NCBI GenBank assembly: GCA_013215145.1
Contig: JABSRP010000027.1
Span: 58,107-122,106 of the forward strand
Direction of reading: 5' to 3'
From: Pseudobacteriovorax sp.
Lineage (GTDB): Bacteria > Bdellovibrionota_B > Oligoflexia > Oligoflexales > Oligoflexaceae
DNA: 64,000 nucleotides
The notes beneath the pieces are model-generated. The model was not told where the DNA came from and ran no database searches. It was given only the letters and a program-made list of their open reading frames with translations. Below are positions 24,781 through 32,714 of this stretch, piece by piece (the first letter of the stretch is position 1; every line of letters starts with the position of its first letter). The position numbers and the translations under genes were made by a program.

Positions 24781-25236
24781 ATGATGATAAACCTTGTTTT
24801 TCTGTCTCTCGTAATGATGTTTCCTTTACCTGTCTTGGCAAAGGAGTTATCCACCACGGCATGTGATGTTTGGTTGCGCAAAGGTCAAGATCCCAAGGTA
24901 AATTGCATCAAGAATAAGGTGAACAAAAAAAGCCAGGCCGATGTTATGAAACGGCTGCATGAAATGAGGTTCCCTGAAATGAGCCAAGAGACGTGGGTTG
25001 CGAAATGCTTTCGGGAGCGCGCAAAAGATCGTCTTGTGGCTCGGATCTTTACCGTCTGTCATGACGAAAAAAAACAGGTATTTCGTGTGTTTGTCACCGC
25101 TTTCCCTCTCGATCCTAGGACTAACATATACATTAGTGGTATGAAATTACCTTGGTATGAGCAAGACACCGGAATCTTCATCTATCGAAGGTATTTGACC
25201 CCGCAAAAAACCTACAAAAATTGGCTCCTCGAATAG
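24781..25236 (+). CDS. secreted protein of unknown function at the end of the kynurenine operon
   Basis: A 151-residue protein with a Sec signal (about 1-20, VFLSLVMMFPLPVLA). The mature part is basic with four cysteines (ACDVW, NCIKN, KCFRE, VCHDE), probably paired in the periplasm. It begins only 15 bases after kmo, with AAGGGAAG upstream, so it is probably cotranscribed, yet no link to tryptophan breakdown is apparent. I do not recognise a family. A weak 5-bp hairpin with a U-run (25263-25279) follows and may end the operon. Confidence 0.65.
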   Translation: MMINLVFLSLVMMFPLPVLAKELSTTACDVWLRKGQDPKVNCIKNKVNKKSQADVMKRLHEMRFPEMSQETWVAKCFRERAKDRLVARIFTVCHDEKKQVFRVFVTAFPLDPRTNIYISGMKLPWYEQDTGIFIYRRYLTPQKTYKNWLLE

Positions 25237-25402
25237 TGCGTCATGATGATATAACTATTATAAATCATTGTGATTTTTTGCTTTTATTAAGAACTCTTCC
25301 CCTTGGACTCAATTTTTCTCCGAAAATGTCGATACGGACTTGGAATCTGTACATTTAGAATTTTTTTGGGCTAAATAAAAAAAGTGCACGACGGAGAGCA
25401 TT

Positions 25403-25828
25403 ATGAAGGGGACTTTCATCTTTTCCATCCTTGGAATTTTAATGATGTCAGTAATACAAGGTTGTTACAGCAATGAACCAACTGCGACGCAGTACAAAAA
25501 ATCCGCGGCGCCTCAATCGGCTGAGCCTGCCGATGATCCGGGGACTGGCGACGCTGTTGCAGATGACGGCGACGCAGGTGCAGGTGCAGGTGCAGGTGCT
25601 GACGATGGTGCGGGTGAGGTCGATGCCGAAACTCTTGCCCTGGGGCAAAGCGTTTTCCAGCGTTGTGAAGGTTGTCACGCATCAGACGGTAATCTTCCGT
25701 TAGATGCCCTATTAGCGTCTGATTTCATTGAAAACCAGGGTATAACTCCCGCACACGAACCGATTCAGTGGCCTACAGAAGAAGAAGCCGCGGCCCTGGA
25801 AGCTTTCCTCAAGCCTGAGGGCACTTAG
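25403..25828 (+). CDS. small lipoprotein with one CxxCH haem motif
   Basis: A 141-residue protein. Signal peptide ends in VIQGC with Cys21 lipidated. Residues ~35-75 are low-complexity Asp/Ala/Gly (a hexanucleotide-like GCAGGT repeat in DNA), a flexible spacer. Then LGQSVFQRCEGCHASDG has the C-x-x-C-H haem site of a c-type cytochrome, and the C-terminus reads PTEEEAAALEAFL, the end helix of a cytochrome c domain. No Met follows the haem site, so the usual sixth ligand is missing; His in TPAHEP is a candidate. Probably a periplasmic electron carrier or sensor. Confidence 0.7.
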   Translation: MKGTFIFSILGILMMSVIQGCYSNEPTATQYKKSAAPQSAEPADDPGTGDAVADDGDAGAGAGAGADDGAGEVDAETLALGQSVFQRCEGCHASDGNLPLDALLASDFIENQGITPAHEPIQWPTEEEAAALEAFLKPEGT

Positions 25829-25859
25829 ACGGCAGATGAGCTTTTGACGAGCTGTGAGC

Positions 25860-26507
25860 TTAGTGCTGAGTTATGATTTGCGAGAGAGGAGGAGCGAGGA
25901 TCTCGTGACCTCCCTTATGAAGAAGAAGCCGTGCATCTTGTCCGGCTTTTTTTGCGTTTTGAATATATCGCTCCGCTTTTGCCTTTATCTGATCGCCTTT
26001 TCCAATCATGCCTATGATTTTTCCTCTTTTACAAGAGGGTTTGTTCCATGGAGGAGCCTTCGAACCCATCCCTCCGGAGAATACGGTGACCACGTTTGAG
26101 GGGACTAAGCAATCTTCAAACAGTTTTGCCGCAAGATAAGCGCCATTGGAAAAGCCTAGTAACAAAGTGACAGGCGTTTCAGCAAAGCATGCTTTAGCTT
26201 TAGGAAGTATTTTGTTCCAAGCTTGTGTCCGTTGTTGGGGGGTACTATGCAACCAGCATTTTTTATTGTAGCGTTTGCAGGTTATTTGCGATCTGTGGGC
26301 GTAGATGGCTACTCCAAGCGTCTTTGATATATGCTTAAGTGTCTTGCGATTTCTTAGCTCCTGGTTTCCTGGTATGTTGTCGTCAAGGCCGTGAAGATAT
26401 ATTAAACCCGCTTTTGCATCCTTAGGTTTCAAGCAAAGCTCTCCTGCAACAAGGGAAGCGCTGCCGACACTCGTGAACGCAAGCAAAACATAGTAAAACA
26501 GATCCAT
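25860..26507 (-). CDS. secreted alpha/beta hydrolase
   Basis: A 215-residue protein with a signal peptide (~1-22). The alpha/beta-hydrolase layout is visible: IYLHGLDD after strand one (oxyanion region), the nucleophile elbow GFSNGA and the catalytic His in GGHEI near the C-terminus. Cysteines are frequent. AGGAGG lies six bases before the start. Convergent with the cytochrome-like gene. Size and the dipeptide HG fit the dienelactone-hydrolase/esterase group, substrate unknown. Confidence 0.72.
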   Translation of the reverse strand: MDLFYYVLLAFTSVGSASLVAGELCLKPKDAKAGLIYLHGLDDNIPGNQELRNRKTLKHISKTLGVAIYAHRSQITCKRYNKKCWLHSTPQQRTQAWNKILPKAKACFAETPVTLLLGFSNGAYLAAKLFEDCLVPSNVVTVFSGGMGSKAPPWNKPSCKRGKIIGMIGKGDQIKAKAERYIQNAKKAGQDARLLLHKGGHEILAPPLSQIITQH

Positions 26508-26627
26508 GATCCTCCTTTTTTTAAGAGATTATAGCTTCAATTTGATGCAATTGAGAAAATAAAAATTGGCTCACGAGGCTTTTTTTGATCTCCTCGATGT
26601 TACAAAATCAAAAAACGAGGATCCACT

Positions 26628-27647
26628 ATGCGCGATTTACTTCTGGGGCTAGCTGCTCTACTGATAGGCTTTGCCGAGCAGTCTTTGTTTGCTGTTGATT
26701 GGAATAGTAGAGACCTTCCAGCCGTAACCTGTGATTTACAGAAGACCAATTATAGCTTCGTCCATGAAAAAGGTTACCACGAAGATAATGCCTTTTTATT
26801 TATGTGGGCCACTCATATGCTGGAGACTCAGGAGTTGAAATTTATTAAGAAAACATTCGGCAGATTGGGTTTTTCTAACCTTTCTTTTATCAATGAGGAT
26901 AGGCACGGAGCTCAAGCCCTCGTAGCTCGCAAGAAGAATAGTATTTTTGTTTTTCTAAGAGGCTCGGTGAGCCTAAGGGAGATCTTTCTTGATGCATTGT
27001 TCTATCAAAAAAAGATCAACGATTCCTACGTTCAAGGGTATCTCCATCATGGAATGTGGAAGAATTTCGAAGGCATGTACGACCAGATCGAAGAGGCGGT
27101 GCGAAAGCTGAACCAAAGATCAAACCGGCAGATTTTCATCGGAGGTCATAGCCTGGGTGGAGCAATGGCGACGCTAACGGGTTTGGTTTTTGAAAAGAAA
27201 GGACTCCCCTTGGCGGCTGTATACAACTCGGCATCCCCAAGGGTTGGCGACTCGGTATTTTATCGAGATGTTGATATCACTATTGGCCAAAAGCTTTACC
27301 AAAGCGTGCTGAAGACCGATCTTGTGCCAAAAGTTCCCCCTGCAAAATGGAGTGCTCGCGAATTTGGTGAGCTAATTGGTGACTCTGAAGCCGGGCAAAG
27401 CTTAGCTGGTGTGGTTCAAAAGCTAAACTATGACCAAACACCTGGTCAGCTGCGAATTTTCATGCCCGGTGACGGCTCTTTTAAGCTATCAGATCGCGAA
27501 AGGGTTGAAGAAGAGCGTAGCTATTGGAGATCCATGAGAGGTCTCATTGATGAGGGGTCTTTTTTGGATGTTATCCTTGAGCTACGTGATATAGTGAGGG
27601 GCCATACTCCTGGATCTTACGTGTGCTCCTTTATCGCTCGCGACTAA
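26628..27647 (+). CDS. secreted lipase, class 3 family
   Basis: A 339-residue protein with a signal peptide (~1-22, LAALLIGFAEQSLFA). The nucleophile elbow is GGHSLGGA with Ser175; NSASPRVGD follows about 30 residues later, the typical class 3 pattern, with the catalytic Asp expected near KTDLVPKVPP. VFLRGS in strand three supplies the oxyanion hole. The catalytic His is probably the one in RGHTPGSY at the end. An extracellular or periplasmic triacylglycerol lipase/phospholipase. GAGGATCC precedes the start. Confidence 0.85.
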   Translation: MRDLLLGLAALLIGFAEQSLFAVDWNSRDLPAVTCDLQKTNYSFVHEKGYHEDNAFLFMWATHMLETQELKFIKKTFGRLGFSNLSFINEDRHGAQALVARKKNSIFVFLRGSVSLREIFLDALFYQKKINDSYVQGYLHHGMWKNFEGMYDQIEEAVRKLNQRSNRQIFIGGHSLGGAMATLTGLVFEKKGLPLAAVYNSASPRVGDSVFYRDVDITIGQKLYQSVLKTDLVPKVPPAKWSAREFGELIGDSEAGQSLAGVVQKLNYDQTPGQLRIFMPGDGSFKLSDRERVEEERSYWRSMRGLIDEGSFLDVILELRDIVRGHTPGSYVCSFIARD

Positions 27648-27691
27648 ATTGAAGTAGCATCTGGGAGCAGTGAATAGGAAAGGATGTTGAT

Positions 27692-27940
27692 ATGGCTGCA
27701 AGACTAGGGGTGACGCCAGATATCGAAACTTCGAAATGGCAGGTTGAAAGGGCCTTTAAGAACACGAGGAATTGGAAAGTCACGAAGCCGTTTGCTAGTA
27801 AAAAGGATGCTAACTCTTGGCTGACTGAGAAAAAAGAAGAGATGAAGCTGGAGATCGTGAAACAAAAGATTGATACGTCACGCATTAGGGTAGAATGGCG
27901 CGGCTTTTATTTTGAGCATGATGGTCCGACGGGTCACTAG
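27692..27940 (+). CDS. small basic protein of unknown function
   Basis: An 82-residue protein rich in Lys, Trp and Glu, with no signal peptide. Trp occurs regularly (KWQVERA, NWKVTK, SWLTEK, VEWRG). Ribosome site AGGAAAGG lies 10 bases upstream. It is 44 bases after the lipase gene on the same strand and convergent with 27947-29251. I recognise no family. Confidence 0.55.
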   Translation: MAARLGVTPDIETSKWQVERAFKNTRNWKVTKPFASKKDANSWLTEKKEEMKLEIVKQKIDTSRIRVEWRGFYFEHDGPTGH

Positions 27941-27946
27941 CAGTTA

Positions 27947-29251
27947 TCAGAAGAATACCCCTGTATCTTGCATAGGCTCTACCGGCTCAATGATTTTTTC
28001 GGGGTTCACTCCAGTCAGCAAAAGGAATATGTCGCAGCGCCCTTTTCTAGTTTTTATCGGGATTTTTAATCCGCTCGATTTCGTCAGATACACAATGGGA
28101 TTCTTGGGGCCTTCGGACAATTCAGGGACCGTGATCTGGAGGTTTAACGAATAGCGCTTTAATTTGTTGGTAAAGCCACCCGCAATCTGATTGGTCAACT
28201 CTCCCAGGTAGCTAGAGATATCCTCGTCGATAAATGATGAGTCACCCCCAAATAAATTTATCAACAGGTCTTCAATAAATAGCTTGTCACAGTTGACGAT
28301 TAAATTCCCACGAACCCCTGCGCCAAGGATTCCAATGTAGCTTGTCATGTCATAGGTCTGATCGATATCTTTGCACAGCGTCAATGAACCAGGTTTAAAG
28401 GATGCGAAGTTACAATTCATGACGTCACGACTGGAGTCAATAAAGGCTTCGACAACGGTTTCATGGTAGTGAGCGACGTCTTTACTGCCAAAGACTTCGC
28501 TTTCGAGCAAATCAATGAGTTGATCGGGGTCAAAGGGCTTTTTGAGCTCCGTCACAAGGTTGTTTTGAGCGAAGCGGCTTGTGATGGATGAGATTTCGCC
28601 ACTGAGTATGTAAAGAGGTGTAAATTGATGGGCCTTGTTGTTTTTGATGGTTTGAATCAGCTGCATCCCATTGACTTTGGGCATATTTAAGTCCGTAATG
28701 ATAGCGTCAAAGTAATGCTCGTGAAGGGTTTCAATGGCTTTTTCTCCGTTAGATGCCGCCGTTACCTTAACTCCTTTGACGTCTTCTAAAATATCCGTGA
28801 TTAAGTCGATAAGGTCTGGTTCATCATCAGCCACCAGAACGTGATAGCTTTTTCCATCGTTGTGCTCGGCTATGGCGATTTCTTCTTGGGCAGAATCTTG
28901 CTGCATTTTTTGAGAAATCGTGCTTTTCAGTTGGTTCGGATCGAAGGGCTTTTTTAGAAATCCGTTCGCTCCCAGACCGAATGCCTGGTGTATACTCTCC
29001 GGTCGGGTGTTACCTGTCACCATGATAATTTTTGTTTTGACGTCAAAACTGCGAATCTCTTTTAGGGCATCAATCCCGTTTTTTACTGGCATCTCCCAAT
29101 CAAGCAGAACTAAGTCGAAGGCCTCTGCTTTTAATCGATTGACTGCCTCTTGACCATCATAGGCGTGATGAAGTTCGTAGCCGTCTGACTGAAGGTTGAT
29201 CTTGATAAAAGAATGGATAGCTTTCGCGTCATCTGTGATCAGAATCTTCAA
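27947..29251 (-). CDS. response regulator with two receiver domains and a CheX/CheC-like domain
   Basis: A 434-residue protein. REC1 (about 1-120) has the acidic pair ITDD, VLLDWEMP with phosphoacceptor Asp and LKKPFDP. REC2 (about 134-255) has VADDEPD, ITDLNMPKVNG and LKKPFDP. The C-terminal ~170 residues match CheC/CheX phosphatases: ELTNQIAGGFTN holds the E-x2-N signature. CheX-type domains dephosphorylate CheY, so this may be a self-regulating chemotaxis or biofilm switch. The start is TTG with GAGGAA seven bases upstream, and the first residues MKILITD fit a REC start. It is divergent from the exporter at 29388. Confidence 0.88.
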   Translation of the reverse strand: MKILITDDAKAIHSFIKINLQSDGYELHHAYDGQEAVNRLKAEAFDLVLLDWEMPVKNGIDALKEIRSFDVKTKIIMVTGNTRPESIHQAFGLGANGFLKKPFDPNQLKSTISQKMQQDSAQEEIAIAEHNDGKSYHVLVADDEPDLIDLITDILEDVKGVKVTAASNGEKAIETLHEHYFDAIITDLNMPKVNGMQLIQTIKNNKAHQFTPLYILSGEISSITSRFAQNNLVTELKKPFDPDQLIDLLESEVFGSKDVAHYHETVVEAFIDSSRDVMNCNFASFKPGSLTLCKDIDQTYDMTSYIGILGAGVRGNLIVNCDKLFIEDLLINLFGGDSSFIDEDISSYLGELTNQIAGGFTNKLKRYSLNLQITVPELSEGPKNPIVYLTKSSGLKIPIKTRKGRCDIFLLLTGVNPEKIIEPVEPMQDTGVFF

Positions 29252-29387
29252 GGATATTCCTCTATAAATCGAACGCCGCTACCTATATGATAGGCTGCTG
29301 ACCCAAAGGCGTCAATAGAGCTTGCTATTATCAAACTGTCGATAATTAGTCAGAAATATCTGTGATATTAAATATTTAGAGGTGTTC

Positions 29388-31160
29388 ATGCTGAATCGCT
29401 CCAACCGTTTAAAGCGTCTGCTAAGCTACCGTTCCCGGCACAAAAAGGCCATGCTTGTGGCCGGACTTTACTCAGTGGCAAACAAGGTATTTGACGTGTT
29501 CCCAGAAATACTCATTGGGGTTGCCATTGATGTGGTGGTCAAAAAGGAACAGTCTTTTTTGGGGCGCATCGGCATTACTGATACCTACGAACAGCTGACA
29601 GTTCTAGCTATCGCGACATTTTTGATCTGGTTGCTTGAGTCAGTCACGGAGTACGGAGCTATTGTTCGCTGGCGCAATATAGCGCAAGAGATGCAGCATC
29701 AGTTGCGCATACATGGAGTTAGTCATATTCAAAAGCTCAGTTTGAGTTGGTACGAAAAACAGAACTCTGGCCGGCTTTTGTCCATCCTCAACGACGACGT
29801 CAATCAAATCGAACGCTTTCTCAATAATGGGCTGCACGACCTGATTCAAATGCTTGTTTCCTCGGTGTTAATTGGTCTTGTTTTCTTTTACCTATCACCA
29901 TTGGTTGCCGTCTTCGCCATTTTGCCAATTCCCATCATTATCACTGGAGGTTTCAAGCTTCGTGGCCCCTTAGCGGGGTTCTATACTGAGGTTCGTCAAA
30001 AGGCGGCAGTCTTAGGCGAAAAACTTTCCGGAATCATTACTGGAGTTGTCACCATCCGCGCAAATGTAGCGGAAAAGGCTATGGTTGCGGATATCGAGCA
30101 GGCAAGTGACTCCTATATTATGGCCAACCGTAAAGCGATCCGTATGAGCTCTGCCTTTGTGCCGATTATTCGCATGGCTGTCCTTGCTGGTTTTCTAGTC
30201 ACTCTTGTGCTTGGCGGTATCAAGACCTTAGATGGTGAGATTGCTGCAGCTGCTTTTACAGTCCTTGTCTTTTTAACCCAACGGCTACTATGGCCCTTTA
30301 CTCGATTTGGTGACCTGCTGGACCTTTATGAACGCTCTATGGCCTCGGCGAAGCGGGTTTTTGATCTGATCGAAACCCCAGTAGATATTAAGGATGCCCC
30401 CGTCCTAGACTCTCCAGATATCGTGAAGGGCAAAATTTCCTTCGACCACTTGGTTTTTGCTTACAACGACAGGACAGCGCCTGTTTTGAATGGGTTTTCC
30501 TTGTCAATTGAGGCTGGGGAATTTATCGGAGTGGTTGGTGCGACAGGCTCTGGCAAAAGTACTCTTATTCGTCTGCTTCTAAGATTCTACGAGGCCCAGT
30601 CAGGTACCGTCAGTGTTGATGGTATCCCGGTAGAAAACTGGCCTTTAGATAAGTTAAGAGGATCCATTGGTTACGTCGGTCAAGATGTGTTTCTTATGGA
30701 TGCTTCCATCCGAGATAACCTCGCACTTGGTAAAACTTCAATAGCTGACGAAGAGCTAACACATGCCTTGAAAGTGGCCGATGCAAAGACGTTTGTCGAC
30801 TCCCTTCCCAAAGGTCGCGATACTCAAATTGGCGAGCGAGGTCAAATGCTATCAGGTGGTCAAAGGCAGCGTCTAACGATTGCCAGAGGAATTCTAGGAA
30901 ATCCTCCTATCCTAATTTTTGACGAGGCAACCTCTGCCGTCGATAATGAAACTGAAGAAGCCATCCAATCCTCTCTAATTTCCCTAGCAAAAAATCGAAC
31001 TATGATTGTCATTGCTCATAGGCTATCGACAATTCGCCATGCGGATAGAATACTCGTGATGGATGGGGGAGGGGTTAAAGAGCTCGGAACTCACGATCAT
31101 TTGCTTCAACAAAAGGGGTTGTATAAACGTTTGTGGGATCTTCAAACGGGCGAAAGATAG
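29388..31160 (+). CDS. ABC exporter, fused permease and ATPase (MsbA/ABCB type)
   Basis: A 590-residue half-transporter. The start MLNRSNRL is chosen for GAGG five bases upstream. Residues ~25-310 form the six-helix membrane domain; the ATPase domain (~345-585) has Walker A GATGSGKST, the Q-loop VGQDVFL, signature LSGGQRQR, Walker B LIFDEATSA and the His switch IAHRLS. It would work as a dimer exporting lipid, drug or peptide from the inner membrane. The stop codon lies at the edge of the palindromic repeat element at 31160. Confidence 0.92.
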   Translation: MLNRSNRLKRLLSYRSRHKKAMLVAGLYSVANKVFDVFPEILIGVAIDVVVKKEQSFLGRIGITDTYEQLTVLAIATFLIWLLESVTEYGAIVRWRNIAQEMQHQLRIHGVSHIQKLSLSWYEKQNSGRLLSILNDDVNQIERFLNNGLHDLIQMLVSSVLIGLVFFYLSPLVAVFAILPIPIIITGGFKLRGPLAGFYTEVRQKAAVLGEKLSGIITGVVTIRANVAEKAMVADIEQASDSYIMANRKAIRMSSAFVPIIRMAVLAGFLVTLVLGGIKTLDGEIAAAAFTVLVFLTQRLLWPFTRFGDLLDLYERSMASAKRVFDLIETPVDIKDAPVLDSPDIVKGKISFDHLVFAYNDRTAPVLNGFSLSIEAGEFIGVVGATGSGKSTLIRLLLRFYEAQSGTVSVDGIPVENWPLDKLRGSIGYVGQDVFLMDASIRDNLALGKTSIADEELTHALKVADAKTFVDSLPKGRDTQIGERGQMLSGGQRQRLTIARGILGNPPILIFDEATSAVDNETEEAIQSSLISLAKNRTMIVIAHRLSTIRHADRILVMDGGGVKELGTHDHLLQQKGLYKRLWDLQTGER

Positions 31161-31282
31161 TGGGATCCGAAACAGCGCCGTCTGCTGCGTTACGGTATCC
31201 CTGCAACGTCCTCACGCACCTGTTGTGCGCTGCGGTTTGCAATGATACCAAGCCTTGCAGACACCGCTGTTTCGGATCCCAC
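31160..31282. repeat. 123-bp nested palindromic element
   Basis: Outer arms GTGGGATCCGAAACAGCG (31160-31177) and its exact reverse complement (31265-31282) enclose further paired blocks: GTCTGC/GCAGAC, GGTATC/GATACC, TGCAA/TTGCA and CGCAC/GTGCG. As RNA it would fold into one long hairpin. It overlaps the last base of the exporter stop codon. No coding potential. It resembles a non-autonomous repeat (BIME/MITE-like). Confidence 0.85.
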
Positions 31283-31407
31283 GGGAAATGCTAATGCTGC
31301 GTTACGGTATCCCTGCAACGTCCTCACGCACCTGTTGTGCGCTGCGGTTTGCAAGGATACCAAGCCTTGCGGGCACCTCTGTTTCGGATCCCATGGGAAA
31401 TGCTAAT
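31184..31407. repeat. 112-bp direct tandem duplication, two copies
   Basis: Copies at 31184-31295 and 31296-31407, directly abutting, about six mismatches. Each runs from GCTGCGTTACGG to GGGAAATGCTAAT and contains most of the palindrome including the right outer arm, so copy two can still form the inner hairpin. The second copy ends just before the stop codon of the PspC gene. Confidence 0.9.
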
Positions 31408-31411
31408 TGTC

Positions 31412-31804
31412 TTAATAAGGTCTGTTCAAGAGCTTAGGTCTGCTCAAGTGGAACCACAACGAGACGATGATGTAGCCGAGGGTTGCTGTACCAAAGGACA
31501 TGAGCGCTAAGACGAGCCACATGGCTCTGATCAAACCAACCTCAATCCCTGTTTTATGAGCTAAGTTAGTGCTGACCCCTAGCAGCCTTTTTTGATTGGA
31601 TGCCATGATGTCAGTCTCTTTGGGGAGGGCAATCCAAAGGACTAAATATGCCAAGATGCCTGTTCCGAAAACGATAACAGACGCTAGCAAAGCCAATCGA
31701 ATCAGCACAGGGTCCCAACCAAAAGACTTGGCCAGGCCGCTACAAACCCCACCCAGAATCCCATCATGAGAGCGGACCCATCTATTTTTTACAATCATAT
31801 TCAT
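31412..31804 (-). CDS. PspC-domain membrane protein, two tandem domains
   Basis: A 130-residue protein with two PspC-like units. The first (about 8-62) has GGVCSGLAKSFGWDPVLIRL followed by a hydrophobic helix LAYLVLWIALP. The second (about 74-122) reads LGVSTNLAHKTGIEVGLIR then GYIIVSLWFHLS. PspC proteins are phage-shock membrane proteins involved in envelope stress. AAGGAG precedes the ATG. Divergent from 31972 across a very AT-rich region. Confidence 0.85.
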   Translation of the reverse strand: MNMIVKNRWVRSHDGILGGVCSGLAKSFGWDPVLIRLALLASVIVFGTGILAYLVLWIALPKETDIMASNQKRLLGVSTNLAHKTGIEVGLIRAMWLVLALMSFGTATLGYIIVSLWFHLSRPKLLNRPY

Positions 31805-31940
31805 AGTTTCTCCTTAAAATGAGCATAGGTCTGTATACTATGCTAAAGTATATATATCATATCGGAATTTATGTGTATATATCAAGTAAAAATACATACT
31901 AATATATATAATACTGTATTCATTGAAGCTTTTTTTAGAA
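31805..31940. promoter_or_regulatory. AT-rich divergent control region
   Basis: Lies between the PspC gene and the small gene at 31972. It contains repeated GTATATAT and ATATATATA-type blocks plus GTATAC and ATACTGTAT. The density of short TA-repeats is far above its surroundings. Probably holds both promoters and possibly operator sites for the neighbouring small protein; inference. Confidence 0.4.
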
Positions 31941-31971
31941 TAGCGTGGGATAGTGATGGGGGAGGAATACG

Positions 31972-32277
31972 ATGGATAAACTGTTAAAACGAGTCAGTCT
32001 GCTCATCAGAGAAGACCAGCACCTGACCATCAGCCAGGCGGGGTTGAACGCTAGTGGATTGGTTCGCGACTTATTGGACGATCATTTTAGCGATTATAAG
32101 ATCACTCTGAGTGTGTCGGAAGACACGAGACAATTGTATGATCAGGTGGTTGCTAATACTGGTGGTACCGACCAAGAGCTAGAAAAATTTTTTCGCAGAG
32201 CGCTTGGCGCATACCTAGAGGATAAGATTGCCGCCATGGAAACGCTAAAAACTCGGCTAGATAAAAAGGGGTCTTAA
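31972..32277 (+). CDS. small protein, possibly ribbon-helix-helix-like
   Basis: A 101-residue cytoplasmic protein. It contains a short strand-like segment (RVSLLIREDQ) followed by two helices, and a second similar one (YKITLSVSEDTRQLYDQVV) followed by helices (EKFFRRALGAYLEDKI). Strand-helix-helix after a polar strand resembles ribbon-helix-helix DNA-binding proteins, but no decisive motif is visible. GGAGGAA precedes the ATG. Its stop directly abuts the ATG of the DCC gene, so they are coupled. Confidence 0.6.
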   Translation: MDKLLKRVSLLIREDQHLTISQAGLNASGLVRDLLDDHFSDYKITLSVSEDTRQLYDQVVANTGGTDQELEKFFRRALGAYLEDKIAAMETLKTRLDKKGS

Positions 32278-32706
32278 ATGAAAGCCTCCAACGAAACGCT
32301 TCAACCCGGTTCAAAAGGGCAGCCGATCCTTGTGCTTTTTGATGGAGTGTGCACTTTATGTAATGGGGCCGTTGATTTTATTGTGAAGCGGAGCTCTCCT
32401 AAATCGATTCAGCTGGCACCTCTGCAAGGCGAGACTGCGAAACGGCTACTTGCTAACAAGAACATTCCCGATTCCATCATCGCCTTTAAAAACGGCGAGA
32501 TGCTGTTTAAGTCCAAAGCCGCTACGACTATCGGTTTGGAGTTGGGAGGACTGTGGGCCGTCTTATCGAAGATTGCGAATGGGATCCCTAAGCCATGGGC
32601 CGATCTGGTCTACGATTGGGTTGCGCGCCATCGCTATCGCATCTGGGGTAAGAGGGATACCTGTCGTATCCCTAGCCCCGAAGAAAAAGAATTTTTTCTT
32701 CCCTAG
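32278..32706 (+). CDS. DCC-family thiol-disulfide oxidoreductase-like protein (DUF393)
   Basis: A 142-residue protein of the DCC family, named for the motif D-x-x-C-x-x-C seen here as FDGVCTLCNGAVDF (~22-35). The family has a thioredoxin-like fold; later marks are IQLAPLQGE and the WGKRDTC near the end. The biochemical role is poorly defined in the family. It starts directly at the end of the preceding gene and is convergent with the PhoX-like gene, 8 bases apart. Confidence 0.85.
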   Translation: MKASNETLQPGSKGQPILVLFDGVCTLCNGAVDFIVKRSSPKSIQLAPLQGETAKRLLANKNIPDSIIAFKNGEMLFKSKAATTIGLELGGLWAVLSKIANGIPKPWADLVYDWVARHRYRIWGKRDTCRIPSPEEKEFFLP

Positions 32707-32714
32707 CTTTTCAT

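Noticed and set aside
25263..25279. AATCA/TGATT hairpin with U-run after the kynurenine operon
   Set aside because: Stem of only 5 A/T-rich pairs; mentioned with the preceding gene but not called as a terminator.
25416..25682. His/Arg-rich minus-strand frame opposite the cytochrome-like gene
   Set aside because: Its His runs come from the reverse complement of the GCAGGT low-complexity repeat.
31160..31407. Tandem palindromic copies as a CRISPR array or tRNA
   Set aside because: Two long abutting copies without spacers, and no cloverleaf with a T-arm; it is a palindromic repeat.
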